DNA of 64,000 nt, taken from Ancylomarina sp. DW003 (GTDB taxonomy: Bacteria > Bacteroidota > Bacteroidia > Bacteroidales > Marinifilaceae). A program made the position numbers and the translations under genes. The notes below the pieces were generated by a model that saw only the letters and a list, made by a program, of their open reading frames with translations, did no database searches and had not been told where the DNA came from. Positions 57,175 to 64,000 of this stretch are shown piece after piece. The stretch's first letter is position 1; each line of letters starts with the position of its first letter. The DNA is taken from positions 372,001 to 436,000 of the forward strand of contig NZ_JAKJSD010000001.1 of NCBI RefSeq assembly GCF_029029505.1, written 5' to 3'.

Positions 57175-58626
57175 ATGAATTTTAAATTTGTCCTAAACAT
57201 CCTGGGACGCATACTTCTCATAATAGCTGCTTTCATGATGACAATTATACCATGGGTCATCTATTTTCATGAAAACAGCATTTTGTTTGCCATTGAAGAA
57301 TCAATAGCAATTCCTTTAATCACAGGACTTGTATTAATTTTATTGACAAAAGGTTACAATAAAGAAATTGGAGCTAAGGAAGCTTATATTCTTGCTTCAA
57401 CGGCATGGATTATAATGGGAGTAGCAGGAAGTTTACCCTTTTGGTTTAGCCATACGACCCACACTTATATCGATGCACTTTTTGAATCAATATCTGGTTT
57501 TACAACTACAGGCTCTTCGATACTGACTGATATTGAAGCTGCTCCTAAGTCTGTTTTATATTGGAGAAGTTTGACACATTGGATAGGTGGAATGGGAATT
57601 ATTGTATTAACTGTCGCTATATTCCCATCCTTAAGAATTGCATCTTACAGACTCTTTTCAAGCGAATCATCGGGTATCGATTCTAGCAAACTGATGCCCA
57701 AAACCTCATCCATGGCAAAACGCCTATGGGGTATTTATATCAGTTTAACAACCATTATGACCTTAATATTAATGCTTGGAGGCGTTAATTTTTACGAGAG
57801 CATCTGTCATGCCTTTGCTAGTATTGCAACAGGAGGCTTTTCAACTAAAAATGTCAGTGCTGGTTTTTATACACCATTTGTTCAATATGTCATGATGCTT
57901 TTCATGCTGATATCAGGTATTAACTTTGCCTTGCACTATGGGGTTTTAAAAGGTCGACTTAAAGATTTAATCTACAACATTGAATTAAGAACTTATCTAA
58001 GTATCATTTTCTTAGTGGGAACTTTTATCAGCTTGATGCTTTATTTCAAACTGGATTTACCATTTGAACAAGCTTTTCGGGATTCATTTTTCCAAGTTAT
58101 CTCAGTGATCACAGCAACAGGCTTTGCATCTGCTGATTATTTAGAGTGGAATCAAGTCTCTTTGCTTTTAATCTTCCTGCTCATGTTTGTTGGCGCCTGT
58201 GTTGGTTCAACAGGTGGCGGCATAAAAGTTATCCGACATGTCATCGCAGTAAAAGCTATTTTCCGGTTATTCCTGCAACAAATACATCCACATCAAGTTA
58301 AATCTATCAAAATCAATAAAAAAGCTATAGAAGAAAAGAAAGTTCACGCCATAATCACTTTCATTTTCATCTACCTTTTTATATTCTTTATAGGTGGCAT
58401 GTGCTTACTTGCAACCGGCCTCGATCCTGCTTCAGCTTTCAGTGCATCCATCACATCCATGGGAGGAATAGGGCCAGGCCTGGGAACTATAGGCCCGGCT
58501 TCAAACTTCGCTCACCTCACTGATGTTGCAAAAATCATTCTTCCAATTCTTATGATTGTTGGTCGTCTTGAAGTCCTTAGTTTTTTAGTTATATTCACCC
58601 CTTACCTTTGGAAAGAAAAACATTAG
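57175..58626 (+). CDS. trkH: Trk-type potassium uptake protein TrkH
   Basis: Potassium-translocating subunit of the Trk system. The 483-residue protein has about ten membrane segments and the four selectivity-filter P-loops: SGFTTTGSSIL, FASIATGGFSTKN, VITATGFASADY and ITSMGGIGPGLG. The conserved GGMGIIVLTVAIFP and CVGSTGGGIKVIR stretches are also present. The regulatory TrkA partner is not in this window. Single gene, convergent with the DUF3179 gene. Confidence 0.94.
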   Translation: MNFKFVLNILGRILLIIAAFMMTIIPWVIYFHENSILFAIEESIAIPLITGLVLILLTKGYNKEIGAKEAYILASTAWIIMGVAGSLPFWFSHTTHTYIDALFESISGFTTTGSSILTDIEAAPKSVLYWRSLTHWIGGMGIIVLTVAIFPSLRIASYRLFSSESSGIDSSKLMPKTSSMAKRLWGIYISLTTIMTLILMLGGVNFYESICHAFASIATGGFSTKNVSAGFYTPFVQYVMMLFMLISGINFALHYGVLKGRLKDLIYNIELRTYLSIIFLVGTFISLMLYFKLDLPFEQAFRDSFFQVISVITATGFASADYLEWNQVSLLLIFLLMFVGACVGSTGGGIKVIRHVIAVKAIFRLFLQQIHPHQVKSIKINKKAIEEKKVHAIITFIFIYLFIFFIGGMCLLATGLDPASAFSASITSMGGIGPGLGTIGPASNFAHLTDVAKIILPILMIVGRLEVLSFLVIFTPYLWKEKH

Positions 58627-58695
58627 ATAAATTAAAATCTGTACTAATAAAGCTTTGAACGACAAGACTTCAGTTATCAATAGATATAGGAGATT

Positions 58696-59865
58696 TTACT
58701 TTAACAATCTGGTTTGAGGATGATAATGAGCCCAAACTGCCCACAATACACTGTTATAAATATAGGCTCTACCAAGCTTACCGTTAGGCGTGTTTCCAAA
58801 AATATCAATTTCATCAACATTTAGCTTCTTCCCATCCTTGTTCCTATCGAATGCTGCTATTGCATCGTACTCAGGGAAATATACCAATACAATATCTTTA
58901 TTTCCAACTTTGGTATTGTATACCTTTTGTTTTTTAATAAAGTCTTTGGTAAGAGCTAAAGCGTCGTTATTATCCTTTAAGCCTATTATCTGTTCCTTTG
59001 AGTGCAAGCGCTTATCATCCATATTGGCTGTTTCAAACATCCAATCATCACCCGTATAGGTTTTCTCAAGAGAAAAGCTTTTTGCAAGCATTTTTTCAAT
59101 AAAAGTATTAAACTCGTTATAGAAAATTTGCCCCTGAGGGTATAGCCTTTTATAAGCTTCCCACTTCATTTCCAAAACAGGAATGGGCTCTAACTTACGG
59201 GATGAAAATTCGCACGAGTTATTAATTTGAGTAATAATCTCCCCGCTATTGGTTTCCCACAGCAACAAATTATTATTGGTTTGTGCCAGCACCCTAAGAT
59301 CCATTGGCTCACCATCGAGACTATTCAAGTAAGGGGAAGGCAGGTTGGTTAACACACAATAGGTAAAAACAACATCATCATCTCCAAAACTGGTTCCCAC
59401 CACATGGGTTTGCCAAATATATTTCCGGGGAAAAGCCTTGGTTTCACCATTTAAATCGATCACATACACAACATCATTTTTCTCAAGATAGCCCTTGGCA
59501 TCCTCTACATATTTAAATACTGCATCGTACTGGTGGGTTTTAAATAACATATAAGGCGCTACATACTTGGCAGATAAAAACCCAATAACCCACAAAACAG
59601 ATAAAGTGATTATTAAACCACGTTTCACGAAGTTTATTTTCCTGTTTAAGTAAATCGCAAGACCAAACAATGCCAGAGATAGTACAGAGAATGCAATATT
59701 ATACTTAAAATAAACAACGATAATCGATTTATCGATACCAAAAAGCTGACCAAAATCAGTCATTATAAATACCCCTGAGACAACAAGGGAACCCGATAAA
59801 ATCAATAAAATAGTAATCACTATCTTAGATTTTTTTCTTATCCAACTGGAAATTTCATAATTCAT
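58696..59865 (-). CDS. DUF3179-domain membrane protein
   Basis: A 389-residue protein with three N-terminal membrane segments (about residues 15-35, 48-68 and 80-100). A DUF3179-type domain follows: VVYVIDLNGETKAFPRKYIWQTHVVGTSFGDDDVVFTYCVLTNLPSPYLNSLDG, then LLLWETNSGEIITQ, and the late IFYNEF and DIVLVYFPEYDAIAAFDR segments. In typical members the core is TYCPLCGT; here it is TYCVLTNL, losing the second Cys. The function of the domain is unknown. It is divergent from an AraC-type regulator (82 bp apart), which may control it. Its base composition looks slightly richer in GC than its neighbours by eye. Confidence 0.75.
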   Translation of the reverse strand: MNYEISSWIRKKSKIVITILLILSGSLVVSGVFIMTDFGQLFGIDKSIIVVYFKYNIAFSVLSLALFGLAIYLNRKINFVKRGLIITLSVLWVIGFLSAKYVAPYMLFKTHQYDAVFKYVEDAKGYLEKNDVVYVIDLNGETKAFPRKYIWQTHVVGTSFGDDDVVFTYCVLTNLPSPYLNSLDGEPMDLRVLAQTNNNLLLWETNSGEIITQINNSCEFSSRKLEPIPVLEMKWEAYKRLYPQGQIFYNEFNTFIEKMLAKSFSLEKTYTGDDWMFETANMDDKRLHSKEQIIGLKDNNDALALTKDFIKKQKVYNTKVGNKDIVLVYFPEYDAIAAFDRNKDGKKLNVDEIDIFGNTPNGKLGRAYIYNSVLWAVWAHYHPQTRLLK

Positions 59866-59946
59866 GTTAATTTATTTTGATTTAACTGGTAACAAACTTA
59901 ATCTTGTAATCGTAAAAGGAGTATCAAAAAATCGCAAAGCTGAAAA

Positions 59947-60849
59947 ATGAATTCAAACCTGACCACACTTAAGCTGAGTGATCTCAATGGAAGCGTTTTC
60001 GATTGGAAACTGGAGACACGTCAACTTCAAAGCGGGATTTTGAAAGGGATATTTGATTTCAGAAATACTGAGGAACTATCACTAATGTCAACCTCCTTCA
60101 GCCATAGAATTGAACAGATGGGCAATTCACCTAAAGATTACTTTACATTTTCAATAACAGCTGATACAATTTCGAACTTTAAGTGGAGAGGGTACGATAT
60201 TAACCCCAATAATATAATGATGTTCCCCTTGTCGGGAGAACTAAATGCAATAACCCAAGCCGATTTTAATGTTTATATTATATCTATTAAAATCGATTTT
60301 CTTGAGCACTTAATCGCCATTAACAATTTACATGGAATTAAAGACCGCTTTGGTAAATTTGAATTGTTTGAGGCCGATTCAAATATCCTTTCTCTAATTA
60401 GGCATTATGCGCAAGGCTTTCTTCACGCCCCGGATGTGACTTATTTAAAATATCAAATCCCAATTTTATTATTGAAAGCAATTGCATGTTCTGAAAATAT
60501 TACCCCAAAAGATAAAAACACGATTAAAGACTACAGTTTAAACTCATTTCTGAATTATTTTAAGAGCACTAATTTCGCTAATGTCAATATCAAGGCCTTT
60601 TGCTTGGAGACAAAAATAGCCCAACGAACTCTGGAGTATGCCTTTATTGAGAAATATAATATGACACCCAAGACCTATGTCAATAATGTGAGGCTAAACC
60701 ATGCTTTCAAAGAAATATTTATAAACCGACATCAAAATATCCTGATAAAAGATGTTGCCTATGCTTGTGATTTCAACCACATGGGACAATTTAGTAAGGA
60801 TTTCTACAGACTATTTCAAATGAAACCAACCCAACTTTTTTTAGAATAA
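59947..60849 (+). CDS. AraC-family transcriptional regulator
   Basis: A 300-residue regulator. The N-terminal two thirds form a beta-rich sensing domain like the AraC-binding/EutR type (FTISADTISNFKWRGYDINPNNIMMFPLSGEL). The C-terminal about 100 residues form the double helix-turn-helix (NIKAFCLETKIAQRTLEYAFIEKYNMTPKTYVNNVRLNHAFKEIF; IKDVAYACDFNHMGQFSKDFYRLFQMKPTQLF). The GH-QFSKDFYRLF second helix is typical. It probably acts on the divergent DUF3179 gene or on itself; the ligand is unknown. Confidence 0.88.
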   Translation: MNSNLTTLKLSDLNGSVFDWKLETRQLQSGILKGIFDFRNTEELSLMSTSFSHRIEQMGNSPKDYFTFSITADTISNFKWRGYDINPNNIMMFPLSGELNAITQADFNVYIISIKIDFLEHLIAINNLHGIKDRFGKFELFEADSNILSLIRHYAQGFLHAPDVTYLKYQIPILLLKAIACSENITPKDKNTIKDYSLNSFLNYFKSTNFANVNIKAFCLETKIAQRTLEYAFIEKYNMTPKTYVNNVRLNHAFKEIFINRHQNILIKDVAYACDFNHMGQFSKDFYRLFQMKPTQLFLE

Positions 60850-60913
60850 AATACAAGCTCAGTATCCAGTGATAAATCTCGAGTTGGAAATTTATAATCC
60901 TTCGTGTCATTAA

Positions 60914-61603
60914 CTATAGGAATCCTAGCTTCAACAACTTAAGTATTACGAAAGAAATTGTCACTACCTCCAAGGCAACAACTGCAATCAAAATCCCGGC
61001 ACCTGAATTTTCTAAAACTTGCTTATAGCGTGCAAACTGCTTTTGTGGATATAAACGGGACACCCACCAACGAGTGATTCTGTAAAAGAAGTAACCTACT
61101 CCTAAGCCTAAAGCCATTCCCCCAAGAATATCACCAGGATAATGAAGCCCTAAATACAAACGAGTATAGACAATCAATAAAGACCATATTGTGATAAATA
61201 TAGCGTAAACATTATTTTTAAAGAGTCTCGATGTATAAATGGCGAATCCAAAAACAGCTGTGGCATGTGAGGATACAAATCCAAATTTATCACCAGCATA
61301 GGCTTTTACTAAATTGACAGTACCTATAAGATCAGGTTCGTGACTCGGGCGAAAGCGCTGAAGAATATTCTTAAATAAGTAGGTTGAAATTAAATCTCCA
61401 AATAATATTAGTAATGACAATCCAATCAACCACCACCAAGCCTCCTTAGCCTTGTACTTGAATATCTGATAGGCAACTAGAATATAAAAGGGTATCCAAA
61501 ACTCAATTCGAGTAAAAAACATCATGATAGCATCCCAGAATGGACTATGAGAAGCATTGAACCAAATTAAAAGTTCTTTATCGAGTTGAAGTAAAGTTTC
61601 CAT
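60914..61603 (-). CDS. PAP2-family membrane phosphatase
   Basis: A 229-residue protein (ATG at 61603; the longer open frame to 61654 is less family-like) with about five membrane segments. The PAP2 triad is present: KNILQRFRP (KxxxxxxRP), VSSHATAVFGFA (PSGH-type, here SSHA) and TRLYLGLHYPGDILGG (SRxxxxxHxxxD, with T for S). It probably dephosphorylates undecaprenyl diphosphate or a phospholipid at the outer face of the inner membrane. It lies on the minus strand downstream of obg, after a terminator. Confidence 0.87.
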   Translation of the reverse strand: METLLQLDKELLIWFNASHSPFWDAIMMFFTRIEFWIPFYILVAYQIFKYKAKEAWWWLIGLSLLILFGDLISTYLFKNILQRFRPSHEPDLIGTVNLVKAYAGDKFGFVSSHATAVFGFAIYTSRLFKNNVYAIFITIWSLLIVYTRLYLGLHYPGDILGGMALGLGVGYFFYRITRWWVSRLYPQKQFARYKQVLENSGAGILIAVVALEVVTISFVILKLLKLGFL

Positions 61604-61708
61604 AGAGAATAATAAGTATAAGAGAACAATATCACAACGCAAGGTTACTTGCATTTATTGCAGTTAAACTAGTTTAGGCAATAGAATATTGCCAATTAAA
61701 TTAGAGCA

Positions 61709-61742
61709 AAAAATAGGCTTGGTTTAATACCAAGCCTAAATC
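61709..61742 (-). terminator. Intrinsic terminator of obg
   Basis: Perfect 9-bp stem TAGGCTTGG/CCAAGCCTA with a 7-nt loop. On the minus strand it is followed by TTTTTTGCTC. It lies 24 nt after the obg stop codon. Confidence 0.85.
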
Positions 61743-61761
61743 ATTACAATATCTTAAAGAT

Positions 61762-62778
61762 CTACTCAGCCTTATCAGCTACAGCATTATCTTCATTTAT
61801 AGCAGTCCACAGCATATCTTTCAACTCAACAAGACCTTGCTGAGCAACCGAAGAGATAAATGTACATGGAATATTAGGCAAGTCTTCACGAATTTCGTCT
61901 TTCAACTCCTCATCCAACATATCAGACTTCGTTATAGCTAATAAACGTTTTTTATCTAAAAGTTCTGGATTGAATTGTTTCAGTTCATTTAGAAGAATCT
62001 TGTATTCGTTGTGAATATCGTTACTATCAGCAGCAACCATAAACAACAGAACTGAATTTCGCTCGATATGACGTAAGAAACGTAAACCCAAACCACGCCC
62101 CTCGTGTGCTCCTTCGATAATTCCAGGAATATCTGCCATTACGAATGAACGATTATCTCGATAACCTACAATACCCAAGTTTGGAACTAAAGTTGTAAAT
62201 GGATAATCGGCAATTTTTGGCTTGGCAGCAGAAACTACAGAAAGTAAAGTCGATTTTCCAACACTTGGGAATCCTACTAAACCAACATCGGCCAAAACTT
62301 TAAGTTCGAGAATAACGGCACGTTCAACACGCTCCTCACCTTGCTGTGCATATCGAGGTGTTTGATTTGTTGAAGAACGGAAATTCCAGTTTCCAAGACC
62401 TCCACGACCACCTTTAACAAGAACTTTGCTCTCACCATCTTCAGTCACATCAAAAATCACTTCACCTGTTTCAGCATCACGAGCAACAGTTCCCAATGGC
62501 ACTTCGATAATTTCATCAGCGCCTTCGTAACCTGTACTTCTACTCTGTCCTCCAGAACCTCCATCTTTAGCAAAAACATGTCGGCTAAAACGTAAATGAA
62601 TTAGCGTCCAAAGTTGTGCATTAGCTCTAATGATAATATGACCACCACGACCACCGTCACCACCATCAGGTCCACCTTTCATGGTTAACTTATCACGATG
62701 AAGGTGAGCTGATCCTTGTCCTCCTGCTCCGGAGCGACAAAATATTTTAACGTAATCTACAAAATTAGATCCTGCCAT
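61762..62778 (-). CDS. obg: GTPase Obg (CgtA)
   Basis: Essential GTPase linked to 50S ribosome assembly. The 338-residue protein has the glycine-rich Obg fold (residues 1-158: [28 protein letters not shown]) and the GTPase domain with G1 [10 protein letters not shown]2 [10 protein letters not shown]3 [23 protein letters not shown] and G4 ITKSD. It has no C-terminal OCT domain, as in the short Obg form of many Bacteroidota. It lies 99 nt downstream of adk on the same strand. Confidence 0.96.
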   Translation of the reverse strand: MAGSNFVDYVKIFCRSGAGGQGSAHLHRDKLTMKGGPDGGDGGRGGHIIIRANAQLWTLIHLRFSRHVFAKDGGSGGQSRSTGYEGADEIIEVPLGTVARDAETGEVIFDVTEDGESKVLVKGGRGGLGNWNFRSSTNQTPRYAQQGEERVERAVILELKVLADVGLVGFPSVGKSTLLSVVSAAKPKIADYPFTTLVPNLGIVGYRDNRSFVMADIPGIIEGAHEGRGLGLRFLRHIERNSVLLFMVAADSNDIHNEYKILLNELKQFNPELLDKKRLLAITKSDMLDEELKDEIREDLPNIPCTFISSVAQQGLVELKDMLWTAINEDNAVADKAE

Positions 62779-62877
62779 TTTGTGTTGAATTTTAGCCTGT
62801 AATTAGGCTGATATTTGCAATGTCTACAATACAGCAATTAAAAAAACAAGAGCTATATTATTAATATTCGTACTTTC

Positions 62878-63477
62878 TTATACGATTTTGAGTTGCTTAT
62901 TCGAACAAGTTTTTTCAACCAAACTTGCAATTCTATCGAATACTTCTTCTAGAGATCCAAGACCATCAACAGAATGGTAAAGGCCTTTATTTTTATAATA
63001 TTCGGCAATTGGAGCTGTTACATCGTCATAAATTCTAAGACGTTTAATAATAACTTCTCTTCCACTATCATCAGGTCGTCCCGATGACTCACCTCTTTTT
63101 AATAAGCGTTGAATCAGAATTTCTTCTTCAACTTTTAATTCAATCACTAAATCAACAATTCCCTGTCTTTCTGCCAACATTTCAGCAAAATGCTCCGTTT
63201 GCCCAATATGACGAGGAATACCATCATAAACAATCCCTCTAGCTTTCGAATTTTGATCCAAAAATTTTTCTACAATTCTATAAGCTAATTTATCCGGGAA
63301 AAAGTTCCCTCCATCTATTAACCTTTTAGCTTCTAGACCTTCTGGTGTTGCTAATTTTATTTCTTCTCTACAAACATCTCCCGTTGAAAGGTGAATGATA
63401 TTGAATTTATCTTGTAATAATTTAGACTGAGTACCTTTTCCTGATCCCGGAGGTCCAAACATGATGATGTTCACCAT
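62878..63477 (-). CDS. adk: Adenylate kinase
   Basis: Interconverts ATP, AMP and ADP. The 199-residue protein has the P-loop GPPGSGKGTQS (residues 8-18), the AMP-binding HLSTGDVCREE, YDGIPRHIGQTEHF (usual DGFPR with I for F) and RGESSGRPDD. The lid is of the short type without a zinc ribbon. It lies between hpt and obg, all on the minus strand; adk-obg and hpt-adk adjacency is common in Bacteroidota. Confidence 0.94.
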   Translation of the reverse strand: MVNIIMFGPPGSGKGTQSKLLQDKFNIIHLSTGDVCREEIKLATPEGLEAKRLIDGGNFFPDKLAYRIVEKFLDQNSKARGIVYDGIPRHIGQTEHFAEMLAERQGIVDLVIELKVEEEILIQRLLKRGESSGRPDDSGREVIIKRLRIYDDVTAPIAEYYKNKGLYHSVDGLGSLEEVFDRIASLVEKTCSNKQLKIV

Positions 63478-63590
63478 AAAAACTTAGCTAAAAACTATTC
63501 TTATAAAAAATTTAAATCACTTTATTGCATCACCTAACTAACCATCAACAAGATATGATGATTAGTACAGGGATTCATTCTATACCTTAA

Positions 63591-64000
63591 TTAGTCCATT
63601 ACAGTATAAACATCCGGCAAATTTCTACCGACACCATCATAATCTAAACCACGACCAACAATAAAATCGTTTGGAATATCAATACCTACATAGTCTATCT
63701 TAACATCACGCTTAAGTGCATCAGGTTTGAACAACATGGTTGCAACTAAAATTTCTTTAGCCTTATATTCTTCAATTTGAGCCAAAGTATTTTCCATTGT
63801 AATCCCAGTGTCAATGATATCTTCAAGAATAACAACAGTACGATCTTTAAGGTCTTCAGTAAAACCCATCAGTTTCTTCACCTTACCAGTTGTACCCATT
63901 CCTTCATATGAAGCCAAACGCATAAAGGTAATCTCAGCATTTTCAACAGTTATCAGTTTCATCAGGTCAGATGCAAACATGAATGATCCATTAAGAATAC
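63591..64000 (-). CDS. hpt: Hypoxanthine phosphoribosyltransferase, 5' end beyond the window
   Basis: Purine salvage enzyme. The frame stays open to the last base of the window (ILNGSFMFASDL), so the ATG at 63980 is internal and the gene is N-terminally truncated here. Visible motifs are NGSFMFASDL, the PRPP loop VVILEDIIDTGITMENTL and the C-terminal base-binding DYVGIDIPNDFIVGRGLDYDGVGRNLPDVYTV. About 136 of the expected roughly 175-180 residues are present. Confidence 0.94.
   Translation of the reverse strand, partial: ILNGSFMFASDLMKLITVENAEITFMRLASYEGMGTTGKVKKLMGFTEDLKDRTVVILEDIIDTGITMENTLAQIEEYKAKEILVATMLFKPDALKRDVKIDYVGIDIPNDFIVGRGLDYDGVGRNLPDVYTVMD

Noticed and set aside
62878-63477. 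Short adenylate kinase as an anomaly
   Set aside because: The short lid without zinc ligands is a known form in Bacteroidota, not a deletion.

Overview
This is 64 kb of an AT-rich chromosome from a Bacteroidota member, most likely a marine, anaerobic-type lineage near Marinilabiliales/Marinifilaceae. The assignment is inferred from gene content: GldA/GldF/GldG, the Bacteroidota-type GlmU-like protein, LpxH, type B L31 and a SAM-I riboswitch-led methionine operon. Several promoters also have the Bacteroidota form, TTG/TTTG, 19-21 nt, TAnnTTTG. Most genes are housekeeping and long-range synteny cannot be judged from one window. I see no prophage, IS transposase, CRISPR array, rRNA or plasmid functions.

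Layout. 1-2.6 kb: end of a thioredoxin-fold gene, lpxH and rmuC (+). 2.6-3.4 kb: a gene-free, repeat-rich stretch. 3.4-12.4 kb (-): an unknown protein, an AI-2E-type permease, lon, a GlmU-like protein, rpmE (L31), an acetyltransferase-like protein, a Bax-inhibitor-1 protein and an AlkD-like HEAT-repeat protein. 12.5-20.5 kb (+): tRNA-His, a DMT permease, a Cys-cluster protein, cmk, ispH, pfkA, priA and a hexose-phosphate mutarotase. 20.6-25.6 kb (-): an atypical SDR epimerase, a CysH-type reductase and the gldA-gldF-gldG ABC transporter. 26.5-30.4 kb (-): the riboflavin operon ribD-ribE-ribBA-ribH behind an FMN riboswitch and terminator. 30.6-34.4 kb (+): a polyprenol-phosphate glycosyltransferase, dihydroorotase, a lipoprotein and a 2-hydroxyacid dehydrogenase. 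34.4-35.0 kb: a 0.56-kb element with 33-bp terminal inverted repeats around a GxxExxY nuclease-fold gene. 35.8-36.8 kb: a second long gene-free stretch with a 21-bp-phased array. 36.8-47.2 kb (-): a six-gene methionine operon (metY-metX-hom-aspartokinase-metH-metF) under a SAM-I riboswitch plus a Met-rich leader peptide. 47.4-51.4 kb (+): an acetyltransferase and a tricorn-like protease. 51.6-56.6 kb (-): aroK, parC and parE. 57.2-64 kb: trkH, a DUF3179 protein, an AraC regulator, a PAP2 phosphatase, obg, adk and hpt (cut by the window edge).

The least expected signals are non-coding or very small. (1) A 39-codon reading frame starts 7 nt after the P1 stem of the SAM-I aptamer and ends in a run with six Met among its last 11 residues, suggesting that SAM and charged Met-tRNA are both sensed ahead of metY. 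(2) The GxxExxY gene sits inside a clear pair of imperfect inverted repeats, like a small mobile or mobilised element. (3) Three gene-free blocks show degenerate repeats with the same 21-bp spacing but different consensus sequences. (4) The tRNA-His gene has U-U mismatches in its acceptor and anticodon stems.

All functional calls rest on reading motifs and lengths by eye. No database search or folding program was run.
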